From: Sphingomonas sp. 1F27F7B
GTDB lineage: Bacteria > Pseudomonadota > Alphaproteobacteria > Sphingomonadales > Sphingomonadaceae
Direction of reading: 5' to 3'
Length of the DNA stretch: 64,000 nt
Assembly: GCF_005503355.1 (NCBI RefSeq)
Contig: NZ_SCMK01000008.1
Span: 124,001 to 188,000, forward strand
A program made the position numbers and the translations under genes. Shown here one piece after another: positions 56,108 to 64,000 of this stretch. Numbering within the stretch: position 1 is the first letter of the stretch; each line of letters begins with the position of its first letter. A model generated the notes under the pieces. That model ran no database searches. It was not told the DNA's origin and saw nothing but the letters and a program-made list of their open reading frames with translations.

Positions 56108-56358
56108 ACGCCCTAGGCCAGGTTCGGCGAGCTTCCTATCCCATTCCCGCCATCCCCGCGAAGGGCAGGGATCCAGGGTCGCAAGCCGGCGTCCCAGGTA
56201 GCTCTGGATCCCCGCCTGCGCGGGGATGACGAGGAAGAGCGGAGAGGGCAGGCTCCCCCCAATAGCCCCAGGTTATGTCCGTCGAACCTATGTTCCGATG
56301 GACAGCGGCATCCGCCCGGACCACCCTCCCCGGCCAAAGCGCCATCCGGGGATATTCC
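56108..56358. other. Intergenic stretch before the penicillin acylase
   Basis: It holds repeat copy 4 and then about 125 bp of presumed promoter. No gene is supported. Confidence 0.5.
56148..56232. repeat. Palindromic intergenic repeat, copy 4 (short form)
   Basis: A left arm near CATCCCCGCGAAGGGCAGGG and a right arm CCCCGCCTGCGCGGGGATGA match the arms of copies 1-3, but the left arm has diverged. The spacer is about 25 bp, like copy 1. Confidence 0.8.
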
Positions 56359-58725
56359 ATGCTGAACCGCCGTGCCTTCCTGCTGAGCTCCAGCGCGGCG
56401 CTCCTCACCGGTAGCGCCGCCGCCGCCGGGCTGCGACCCCGCCCGGTAGCCATCCGGCAGCAGGGTGTGCGCGGCGCGAGCGCCCCGATCGAGATCGTCG
56501 ACGACGAGTGGGGCACGCCGCACATCCGCGCCGCAACCATCCCCGATGCGTTCTTCGGCCAGGGCTATGTCGTCGCACGCGACCGGCTGTTCCAGATCGA
56601 CTTGTCGCATCGCCGCGAGATGGGCCGGCTGGCCGAGGCGTTCGGCGCACGCTTCGCCAGGCACGACGCCAATGCCCGCCTGTTCCACTATCGCGGCGAC
56701 ATCGACGCCGAGCTGCGCCGGGTGCCGGCCGATGTGCTGGCCTGCGCCCAGGCCTATGTCGCCGGCATCAATGCGCGCATCGACGAAGTGATCGCCGATC
56801 CCTCGCTGCTGCCGCTCGAATATCGCATCCTCCAGATCGTCCCGATCCGCTGGGACCTGCGCGACCTGGTGCGTGCCCGCGAAGCATCGAGCGGCAATGT
56901 CGACGACGAGATCCGCCGCGCCCGCCTCGCCGCCCTCGGGCTGCTCGATCTCGACGCGATCGTCGCGCCGCTCCGCCCGGCCTGGGCGATGAAGGTGCCC
57001 GACGGGCTCGACGCCGCGGCAGTGAGCATTGCGGACCTGGGCGTGCTCAACATCGACGGCCTGCCCTGGGCCGAACTCACCGGCCAGGACCCGGCCGCCG
57101 CTTCCGCCGAGCGCGCCAATGCCGGCAGCAACGCCTGGACGGTGTCGCCGTCGCGCACCGCCACCGGCCGGCCGATCCTGGCCAATGATCCGCATCTCGG
57201 CATCGGCGGGTTCAGCCCGCGCCACATCGCGCACCTGACCGCGCCGGGGCTCGACCTGATCGGCGGCGGCGCGCCCGGCCTGCCCGGCATCATGCAGGGC
57301 CATACCGACCGCTTCGCCTTTGGCCGCACCAATTTCCACATCGACCAGGGCGACCTGTTCGTCCTCGAGCTCGATCCCGCCGATCCCGAACGCTATCGCC
57401 ATGACGGCGGCTGGAAGCGGTTCGACAAGGTCGAGGAAGCGATCGCAGTGAAGGACGGCGCGCCGGCCAAGGTGACTCTGCGCTATTCGGTGCAGGGCCC
57501 GGTAATCTCCTGGAGCCCGGAGAAGCACCGCGCCACCGCACTCGCCACCATCGCGATGCAGCCGGGCGGCGACGGCGCCTTCGCGATGATCGCGATCAAC
57601 CTGGCCCGGGACTGGGAGAGCCTGCGCAAGGCTTTCGCGCTCCACCCCTCGCCCACCAATTTCCACTATGCCGATGTCGACGGGAATACCGGCTGGCAGG
57701 TGATCGGCTTCGTGCCGGTGCGCAAGCAGGGCGACGGGCTGCTCCCCGTGCCGGGCGACGGCCGCTACGACTGGACCGGCGTGCGCAAGTTCGAGGCGCT
57801 GCCGAGCGCATACAATCCCGCCAAGGGCTGGTTCGCCTCGGCCAACCAGAACAACCTGCCCGCCGGCTGGCCGCGCGACCGCATCCCCGCCTTCTCGTTC
57901 CGCGATCCCTATCGCTACGATCGCATCGCCGAAGTGCTCGCCTCCCAACCCAGGCACAGCCTGGCCGACAGCGTCGCGCTTCAGCACGACACGCTCTCGA
58001 CGCCCGCGCGCCAGTTCCTCGCGCTCCTGCCGGCGGCTCCCTCGGCCGCCGCCAGGCCGGCGGTCGACATGCTGCGCGGCTGGGATGCCCGGATCGACCG
58101 CGACAGCGGCGCCGCCGCACTGTTCGAGGCAGTGTGGCGCGAGGCCGGCAAGCGCATGCTCGCCGTGCTGGTGCCGGCCCGCGCCAGGGGGCTGATCAAC
58201 AGCATCGCGCCCTCGATCCTGCTCGACGCGCTGGCGAAGCCCGATGCGCGGCTGGGCGCCGATCCGGCCGCGGCCCGCGACGCGATGCTCGATGCGGCGC
58301 TGGCCGCCGGCTGGGCGGCGATCCGCGAGAAGCTCGGCCCCGATCCCGCCGTCTGGCGCTATGGCGCGCTCCACCAGGTGCGCTTGCGCCACCCGCTCTC
58401 CGCCATCCCCGCCATCGCCAGGGCCTTCCCGCCGATCGAGGGCGAAGGCTCGGGCGGCGACGGCTATACGGTGATGGCGCGCTGGCTCGGCTCGGGCCCG
58501 GGCTGGCAGGTCGGCGGCGGCGCGAGCTATCTCCAGGTGATCGACGTCGGCGCCTGGGACAATTCGCTGATGCTGATCCTGCCCGGCCAGTCGATCGACC
58601 CGCGCTCGCCGCACTATCGCGACCAGTATCGCAACTGGGCGAACGGCCGGATGCAGCCCATGCCGTTCAGCCGCGCCGCGGTCGACGCGCGCGCCGCGTC
58701 GCGCACCACGCTGCGGCCGGCATGA
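56359..58725 (+). CDS. Penicillin-acylase-family Ntn-hydrolase, exported
   Basis: 788-residue precursor with leader MLNRRAFLLSSSAALLTGSAAAA. The alpha-chain region has VDDEWGTPHIRA and YVVARDRLFQIDLSHRREMGRLAE. The new N-terminus of the beta chain should be the Ser in NAGSNAWTVSPSRT, followed by ILANDPHLGI. The family self-cleaves and hydrolyses amides such as beta-lactam side chains or acyl-homoserine lactones. The serine hydrolase behind it overlaps by four bases (ATGA). The start at 56359 was chosen for the leader. Natural substrate unknown. Confidence 0.92.
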   Translation: MLNRRAFLLSSSAALLTGSAAAAGLRPRPVAIRQQGVRGASAPIEIVDDEWGTPHIRAATIPDAFFGQGYVVARDRLFQIDLSHRREMGRLAEAFGARFARHDANARLFHYRGDIDAELRRVPADVLACAQAYVAGINARIDEVIADPSLLPLEYRILQIVPIRWDLRDLVRAREASSGNVDDEIRRARLAALGLLDLDAIVAPLRPAWAMKVPDGLDAAAVSIADLGVLNIDGLPWAELTGQDPAAASAERANAGSNAWTVSPSRTATGRPILANDPHLGIGGFSPRHIAHLTAPGLDLIGGGAPGLPGIMQGHTDRFAFGRTNFHIDQGDLFVLELDPADPERYRHDGGWKRFDKVEEAIAVKDGAPAKVTLRYSVQGPVISWSPEKHRATALATIAMQPGGDGAFAMIAINLARDWESLRKAFALHPSPTNFHYADVDGNTGWQVIGFVPVRKQGDGLLPVPGDGRYDWTGVRKFEALPSAYNPAKGWFASANQNNLPAGWPRDRIPAFSFRDPYRYDRIAEVLASQPRHSLADSVALQHDTLSTPARQFLALLPAAPSAAARPAVDMLRGWDARIDRDSGAAALFEAVWREAGKRMLAVLVPARARGLINSIAPSILLDALAKPDARLGADPAAARDAMLDAALAAGWAAIREKLGPDPAVWRYGALHQVRLRHPLSAIPAIARAFPPIEGEGSGGDGYTVMARWLGSGPGWQVGGGASYLQVIDVGAWDNSLMLILPGQSIDPRSPHYRDQYRNWANGRMQPMPFSRAAVDARAASRTTLRPA

Positions 58726-59918
58726 AGCGCGCCGCCCTGCTCCTGCTCACCCTCGCCGCCACCCCGGCCGCGGCGCAGGATCGCGGCCTCGATGGGGCGA
58801 TAGCCGATTTCCGCGCCCTCCACCGCGCCGAGATGGCCAAGGCCGGGATCGCCGGCAGCAGCTTCTATGTGATCCGCGACGGCCGCACGATCGTTGCCGA
58901 CCATCTCGGCGAGCAGGATGCCGAGGCGCATGTGCCGGTGGATGCGCGGACCATCTATCACTGGGCGTCGATCACCAAGACGATGACCGGCATCGCGATC
59001 ATGCAGCTGCGCGATCGCGGGCTGCTGAAGCTGGACGATCCGATCATCCGCTACGTGCCAGAGCTCGCCGGCGTTCACGATCCCTTCGGCGACCCTGCCG
59101 AGATCACCATCCGCCAGCTGATGAGCCACAGCGCCGGCTTCCGGAACGGCACCTGGCCGTGGCGCGACAAGGCATGGCAGCCCTTCGAGCCGCCTGGCTG
59201 GAAGCAGCTGGAGGCCATGATCCCCTACACCGAGCTACAGTTCAAACCGGGCAGCAGGTTCGGCTATTCCAACCCGGGCATCGTCTATCTCGGCCAGGTG
59301 ATCGAGCGCCTCTCGGGCGAGGATTTCGAAGTCTATGTCGACAAGAACATCCTGCGCCCGCTCGACATGCGATCGAGCTATTTCGACCGTACCCCGCCCT
59401 ATCTCCTGCCCCATCGCGCTCACAGCTACTATATCCGCGACGGCAAGCGGGTGCCCGCTCCGTTCGACGTCGATACCGGCGTGACCGTCTCCAACGGCGG
59501 GCTAAACGCCCCGCTGCCGGACATGGCGAAATATGTCGCCTTCCTGCTCGGCGACCCGAAGCGCGGCGCCGAGTACGACCTGGTCCTCAAGCGGGCCTCG
59601 CTCGAGGAGATGTGGCGGCCGGTGATCGGCGCGGGCGAGGATTTCACCCAGGGCCGGATGGCGCCGACCACTTGGAGCGGTCTGTCCTTCTTCCTCGACC
59701 GGACCGACGGCATCCGCATCGTCGGGCACAATGGCGACCAGAACGGCTTCCGCGCCTATCTGAGCCTGTGCCCCGACCAGCACATGGGCACCCTGCTCGC
59801 CTTCAACACCGAGACGCGCGGCGTGGAGAACGACCCCGGCAATCGCGACATGCCCGAATCCCGCATCGCGCTGGCGACCGACGCTCTGTGCAAGGCGGCG
59901 GCCCGGCCCGGGAAGTGA
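58722..59918 (+). CDS. Serine hydrolase, class C beta-lactamase fold, exported
   Basis: 398 residues with signal peptide MKRAALLLLTLAATPAAAQ. SITK supplies the SxxK nucleophile, GYSNPG the YxN motif, and VGHNG stands in for the KTG-type motif. This is the beta-lactamase/D-aminopeptidase/esterase EstB superfamily. It overlaps the penicillin acylase and its stop abuts that of the convergent D-aminoacylase-like gene. The three could together process D-amino-acid-containing or acylated amides; this is inference. Confidence 0.9.
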   Translation: MKRAALLLLTLAATPAAAQDRGLDGAIADFRALHRAEMAKAGIAGSSFYVIRDGRTIVADHLGEQDAEAHVPVDARTIYHWASITKTMTGIAIMQLRDRGLLKLDDPIIRYVPELAGVHDPFGDPAEITIRQLMSHSAGFRNGTWPWRDKAWQPFEPPGWKQLEAMIPYTELQFKPGSRFGYSNPGIVYLGQVIERLSGEDFEVYVDKNILRPLDMRSSYFDRTPPYLLPHRAHSYYIRDGKRVPAPFDVDTGVTVSNGGLNAPLPDMAKYVAFLLGDPKRGAEYDLVLKRASLEEMWRPVIGAGEDFTQGRMAPTTWSGLSFFLDRTDGIRIVGHNGDQNGFRAYLSLCPDQHMGTLLAFNTETRGVENDPGNRDMPESRIALATDALCKAAARPGK

Positions 59919-61460
59919 TCAGCGCGCCCGCAGCAGCCGCCCGTTCCTCCCCACGCGCGCGCCGCCCTCATAGGCGGGCTTCCCATTGACCATCACCAGG
60001 TCGAACCCCTCGGCCCGGGCAAAGGGATCGACATAAGTGGAGCGCGCCTTCACCTTGGCCGGATCGAACAGGATCAGATCGGCCTTCGCCCCCGGACGGA
60101 TCACGCCGCGATCGCCCAGGCGCAGGATATCGGCCGGATAGCCGGTGCCCTTGCGAACCATCTCCTCGATCGTGAGCTTGCGATCGCGCACGACATATTC
60201 CTCGACCAGCTTGGCATAGGTGCCGGTCGCGCGCGGATGGCGCATGCCGGGACCGCCATCGGTGGAGAAGGCGACATGGCTGTCGACCAGCAGCACGTCC
60301 TGCAACGCCTTGTCCTGCGTGAAATGCGCGCCCGATCCGCTCTGCGGGCCGATCCTGATCAGGAAATCGGCGTAATGAAGCCCCGCCTCCGCAGCCGCCT
60401 GGCCCAGCGTCTTGCCGGCATAGGGCGGCGTGCCGATCAGCAGCGCCTCGGGCCCGCCGCGCCGGGTCATGCGCTGCACCAGATAGTCGCGCAGTTCCTG
60501 CCGCCGCTCGGCCACCACCCTGGCATAGTCGGTGGGCGGCAGCGCCCATTTGGGAAAGAGGATCGCGATGCCAGTATAGCCGGCCTCGTACGGATATTGG
60601 TCGGCGGTCAGGTCGATCCCCTGGCGGCGCTTCTCCGTCAGATAGGCGAGCAGCTCGCGCGCCCGCGCCTCGCCCTTGCCGAAGACGACCTTGAGGTGCG
60701 AGATGTGCGGCCGCGCCGGCAGCGAGGAAGCGATCAGCTCGTCGATCGAGGCCTTGATATCCTCGTCATTCTCCGAGCGCATATGGCTCATCACCACGCC
60801 GCCGTACCGCGCCACCACCTTGCCGAGATTGGTCAGCTCGGGCGTCTCCGAATAGATGCCCGGCACATATTCCAGGCCATAGGACAGGCCGAACGCCCCC
60901 GCCTTCAGCTCGACTTCAAGCTGCGCCGCCATCCGCGCGAGCCCGGCGGCATCGGGACGGCGGACCGAATCCGGCACGCCCGCCGCGCGCCGCAGCGTGC
61001 CGTGGCTGGAAAGCAGCGCCACGTTGAGGTCGATCGCGGCGCGATCGACGGCCGCCATCCAGCTCCGCGGATCGAGGTCCTTGCCCAGCCGGGGCCCGCT
61101 GCCGTCCTGGCCGAGCGTGATCGTGGTGACGCCCATCGCAAGAAAGGCCTCGTAGCTGTCGTCGAGCGGATCGCCATGGCTGTGCATGTCGATGAAGCCC
61201 GGCGCGAGCACGCGCCCCTCCCCGGCGACCACCCGCATCCCGGAGCTCGCGGCCGAAGGCGCCGCGACCTCGACGATCCGGTCGCCCACGACGCGCACAT
61301 TGGCTAGGCGCGGCGATGCGCCCGTCCCGTCGACGAGCAGCACTTCGCAAAACAGGATCTCGGGCTCGGCCGCCAGCGCGATGAGGCCGGGCCAGGTCGC
61401 CACCCCGCCGGCCGCCACCGCCCCGCCAATGGCCTGCCGCCGTGTCAACCGCTGGGTCAT
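59919..61460 (-). CDS. N-acyl-D-amino-acid deacylase-like amidohydrolase, exported
   Basis: 513 residues with a twin-arginine leader (RLTRRQAIGGAVAAGGVATW). The metal-binding motif is APGFIDMHSHGD, then YGLEYVPGIYSE, SHMRSEN, and HISHLKVVFGKG, with AFSTDGGPGMRHPRATGTY and LGDRGVIRPGAKADLILFD at the C-terminus. These are D-aminoacylase (DAN) family features. It would release free D-amino acids from N-acyl forms or act on related amides. Convergent with the acylase/serine-hydrolase pair, with stops one base apart. Confidence 0.9.
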   Translation of the reverse strand: MTQRLTRRQAIGGAVAAGGVATWPGLIALAAEPEILFCEVLLVDGTGASPRLANVRVVGDRIVEVAAPSAASSGMRVVAGEGRVLAPGFIDMHSHGDPLDDSYEAFLAMGVTTITLGQDGSGPRLGKDLDPRSWMAAVDRAAIDLNVALLSSHGTLRRAAGVPDSVRRPDAAGLARMAAQLEVELKAGAFGLSYGLEYVPGIYSETPELTNLGKVVARYGGVVMSHMRSENDEDIKASIDELIASSLPARPHISHLKVVFGKGEARARELLAYLTEKRRQGIDLTADQYPYEAGYTGIAILFPKWALPPTDYARVVAERRQELRDYLVQRMTRRGGPEALLIGTPPYAGKTLGQAAAEAGLHYADFLIRIGPQSGSGAHFTQDKALQDVLLVDSHVAFSTDGGPGMRHPRATGTYAKLVEEYVVRDRKLTIEEMVRKGTGYPADILRLGDRGVIRPGAKADLILFDPAKVKARSTYVDPFARAEGFDLVMVNGKPAYEGGARVGRNGRLLRAR

Positions 61461-61670
61461 CCCGCTCCCCCGTTATTGTCTTGCCCGGGAGGACTATGCG
61501 CGGAAGGAGAGCGAAGACGAATCCCTAAAAATGATTAACCTCATTGCTTCCGCGCATGGGGCAGGATCGGCGTCAGAAGCAGCTCCGGCTCATCCACCGC
61601 GACGCCCGGTCGCAACTATGGTTGTCGCTCCGCAATCGACGAAATCGCTCGCGGCATCCTTGATGGGGAT

Positions 61671-61704
61671 GCGGCCGGGCACTTGTTCCCGAATACCCGG
61701 CCGC
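61671..61704 (-). terminator. Hairpin after the pectate-lyase-fold gene
   Basis: GCGGCCGGG and CCCGGCCGC form a 9-bp stem with a 16-base loop, six bases beyond the stop on the minus strand. No T-tract follows. The remainder of 61461-61709 shows no gene. Confidence 0.45.
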
Positions 61705-61709
61705 AAGGT

Positions 61710-63047
61710 TCAGCCCGAAATCAACCCGAGCGATACGAGCGCCGCGTGCAGGCCCGCGGCGGTGGCAGCCACGCCGGTCGGTTTCGCAATGGGTAGCGTG
61801 CCGAAGAAACCCAGTGCCGTCGGCTGCCATTGCACCGGTCCAGTCGCGATGCCGCCATTCCCGGTCGCACCGCTATTGACGATGTTAAGATGGAACTTAC
61901 TGGTCGAGTTATCGATCAGCGCGGTGATATGGCTGCCGATGACCTGCGACTGCGCAGCGCCGATCCGGAAGGCCGCTCCCGCCGAAGGCGCGACGACATT
62001 GAAGATGTTGGAGTTTCGGATATCGCCGATCTCCACGTCGCGACCGCCGTCGTTGTTGATCCAAAAGCAATTGGTCAGCATCAGGTTGATCAGGCCATCC
62101 TCGCAGACAAAGGCCCTTCCATTGTTGCCCTCGAACCAACAGCCGTCGAAGACGAAATTCGCATAGCCGGACTCGCCGTCCACGCTCTCGCGAATGATGA
62201 CCGCACCCGAATCGAGGTCGGAGGAGGCCAGGGTGCGGCTCCCGATGTTCTGGGACCGGCTCACCACATAGGTGCCCGTTTCGGCGCCGAGAGCAATGAC
62301 CATCGTGCCGGGCAGCACGTCTGCTCCAACCAGCTCATCACCGACACGAATTACGCCCGACATCACGTCGGTGACCATGAGCGTCGTACCCGAAATCATA
62401 CCCGTAACGACCGCTCTGCTGCCGTTCTGTTCAAAGTTCACGCTGCGAAAGGCATGGCCCATGCCTTCTCCCAGATCCACACCCCACGCCAGATTGTCAC
62501 GGACTTCGCCACCCTCGAAGACCAGGAGGTTCGAGCCCGGGCCACGGACAGTGTTCGACGCATCCCGCTGCCGGCGCACCTTAATACCGGTCCAGTTGCT
62601 GTTGATCGTGCAGTCCCGCAGCCGGAAGATCAGGCTCGCCCGCAGTTCCAGCCCCACCTCGCAATTCTTGAACAGGACACGATCCATCTGAATCCGGGCC
62701 ACTTGCTCCAGCCGCAGGCCAGTCCCGGCCCGCGCGACGCCCTGGAAGCCGATGTCCTCCAAGCCGCCATAGATATCGAGCACGCCTTCCGCACTGAGCG
62801 TGAGGATTGGCGCGTCGGTTCCCGCGATCTTCACGAAGGTTGAGAGGAACTTGCCTTCCCCCTTGAACAGGATCGGCACCACGCCGGCGAAGCTCCGCCA
62901 CAAGCCCGTCACCGCATAGGTGCCCTTGGGAACGAAGATCGTGCCCCCGCCCGCGTCATAGGCCGCATCGATCGCTGCCTGGATGGCAGCCGTGTCGTCG
63001 GTGCTCCCGTCGCCGACCGCACCGAAATCCGTAATATCGAAAGCCAT
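61710..63047 (-). CDS. Pectate-lyase-superfamily beta-helix protein, tail-spike-like
   Basis: 445 residues. The N-terminus FDITDFGAVGDGSTDDTAAIQAAIDAA with GGGTIFVPKGTYAV is the PF12708-type start of right-handed beta-helix proteins, followed by short repeated strands (RLRDCTINSNWTGIKV, FVFDGCWFEGNNGRAFV). The C-terminus, AKPTGVAATAAGLHAALVSLGLISG, resembles the tail of phage tail-fibre and spike proteins. There is no signal peptide. It may be a phage-derived depolymerase, a cargo gene, or a polysaccharide lyase exported another way. Codon third positions look less GC-rich than in the neighbours, by eye. Ribosome-binding site weak. Confidence 0.8.
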   Translation of the reverse strand: MAFDITDFGAVGDGSTDDTAAIQAAIDAAYDAGGGTIFVPKGTYAVTGLWRSFAGVVPILFKGEGKFLSTFVKIAGTDAPILTLSAEGVLDIYGGLEDIGFQGVARAGTGLRLEQVARIQMDRVLFKNCEVGLELRASLIFRLRDCTINSNWTGIKVRRQRDASNTVRGPGSNLLVFEGGEVRDNLAWGVDLGEGMGHAFRSVNFEQNGSRAVVTGMISGTTLMVTDVMSGVIRVGDELVGADVLPGTMVIALGAETGTYVVSRSQNIGSRTLASSDLDSGAVIIRESVDGESGYANFVFDGCWFEGNNGRAFVCEDGLINLMLTNCFWINNDGGRDVEIGDIRNSNIFNVVAPSAGAAFRIGAAQSQVIGSHITALIDNSTSKFHLNIVNSGATGNGGIATGPVQWQPTALGFFGTLPIAKPTGVAATAAGLHAALVSLGLISG

Positions 63048-63232
63048 GTCATAGTCCCATGTTGATTGGAACAAAACAGGAACTCACAAATGAAACCCTA
63101 CAAGTCAACCGAACCGATGCCGCCGCCGCGGAGCCTCGCCGCCGATCAAAGCCGTGCGTCCGGCACCAGGACGGGACTCGCCATCGCTCCCCTTCGGCAC
63201 TACACCGCCGCCCGTGCTGCAGATGACTTCGC

Positions 63233-64000
63233 TTCCCGCTTCCGCCCGCCCGCGCGCGCTTGCCCATTGGCTGTTCGCCGTCGCGGCGCTGATCGTGCTC
63301 ATGGTGGTGATCGGCGGCATCACCCGCCTCACCGAATCCGGCCTGTCGATCACCGAATGGAAGCCGCTGTCGGGCGCGATCCCGCCGCTCACCGATGCGC
63401 AGTGGCAGGCCGAGTTCGCCCATTACCGGCAGATCGGCCAATATGAGCAGCTGAACCGCGGCATGACGCTGGCCGAGTTCAAGAACATCTTCTTCTGGGA
63501 ATATCTCCATCGGCTGCTCGGCCGCGTCATCGGGCTCGCCTTCTTCCTGCCCCTGGTCTGGTTCGCCGTCCGCCGCGCGATTCCGAAGGGCTATGGCTGG
63601 CGGCTGACCGCGCTGCTCGCGCTGGGCGGGCTGCAGGGCGCGCTCGGCTGGTGGATGGTCCAGTCTGGGCTCAACAAGACCAGCACCGCCGTGGATCATT
63701 TCTGGCTGGCCGCGCACCTGCTCACCGCATTGTTCACGCTGGGCGGCATCGTCTGGACCGCGCTCGACCTGCTGGCGCTCGACCGCAGCCCGATGGCGCG
63801 CCCCGCCCGGCTGACCGGCGTCGCCGCCGGCGTTCTGCTCGTGCTGTTCGTCCAGCTCTTCTACGGCGCGCTGGTCGCCGGGCTCGATGCCGGGCTGGTC
63901 ACCGATCAATGGCCGCTGATGAACGGCCATTTCTTCCCGGGCGTCAGCCAGGCGGGCCAGAGCCTCGGCCATATCCTCTTCTCCGATCCGGCGGTGGTGC
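63233..64000 (+). CDS. ctaA: Heme A synthase, C-terminus off the window
   Basis: 256 residues visible of an expected ~350. This inner-membrane COX15/CtaA protein converts heme O to heme A for cytochrome oxidase. It has WLFAVAALIVLMVVIGGITRLTESGLSITEWKP, FKNIFFWEYLHRLLGRVIGLAFFLPL with the heme-ligating ExxHR, and STAVDHFWLAAHLLTALFTLGG with a second His pair. The ATG at 63233 begins the homologous region; its ribosome-binding site is weak. Divergent from the beta-helix gene. Confidence 0.93.

Noticed and set aside
61830..62843. Plus-strand open frame of 337 codons
   Set aside because: It is antisense to the beta-helix protein, which has a recognisable N-terminal domain motif.
1..64000. CRISPR array, rRNA operon, insertion sequence or intact prophage
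   Set aside because: No regularly spaced direct repeats, rRNA sequence, transposase or phage structural gene set was found; only one tail-spike-like gene is present.

Overview
The window reads as chromosomal DNA of a high-GC alphaproteobacterium of the Sphingomonas type. The reasons are the five TonB-dependent receptors (TBDRs), the pairing of TBDRs with tryptophan-halogenase-like proteins and LacI regulators, the CtaA, IlvE, Dxs, UbiK and TlyA sequences, and several copies of a palindromic intergenic repeat. This assignment is inference from gene content. Coding density is high. I see no rRNA, CRISPR array, transposase or intact prophage; one tRNA (Gln, TTG) is present.

Region 1 (1-21.6 kb) is a carbohydrate-scavenging locus. 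It contains a TBDR followed by a flavin-dependent halogenase that runs off the left edge, two LacI-family regulators, a GH65 disaccharide phosphorylase overlapping a beta-phosphoglucomutase, an MFS transporter, an exported GH3 beta-glucosidase, a second TBDR followed by a predicted exported (alpha/alpha)6-barrel glycosidase, a second halogenase overlapping a DUF6445-like gene, and a TorF-like porin. Candidate LacI-type operators recur: GAAAACGATWTC before GH65 and before the second TBDR, and AATGCATTTC before the transporter and the second halogenase.

Region 2 (21.8-35.3 kb) holds a beta-carbonic anhydrase/SulP operon, an OmpR-type two-component pair whose kinase appears to begin at a CTG codon, a small secreted protein, and a DctB/DctD-like pair divergent from a dctA-TBDR-esterase operon. 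The DctD-like regulator keeps its ATPase motifs but has lost the sigma-54-contacting GAFTGA loop.

Region 3 (35.3-40.2 kb, linked in theme to 53-54 kb) concerns zinc. A DUF2946-like protein, a ZnuD-like TBDR, a MerC-domain membrane protein and a Fur-family regulator lie in one direction. A second MerC-Zur pair lies about 15 kb away. Both clusters carry the same 13-bp ATGTTATGTTGTA element upstream.

Region 4 (39.2-51.7 kb) has an Ntn-type asparaginase beside a TBDR, tRNA-Gln, ilvE, MarR and MarR-GNAT genes (the latter behind a 44-bp near-perfect palindrome), then housekeeping or stress genes (hemerythrin-like, proC, YbjN-like, ubiK, TspO-like, tlyA, small hydrolase).

Region 5 (51.8-64 kb) has a second exported esterase, the MerC-Zur pair, dxs, a penicillin-acylase/serine-hydrolase pair convergent with a D-aminoacylase-like amidohydrolase, a signal-less pectate-lyase-fold protein resembling phage tail spikes, and the start of ctaA at the right edge.
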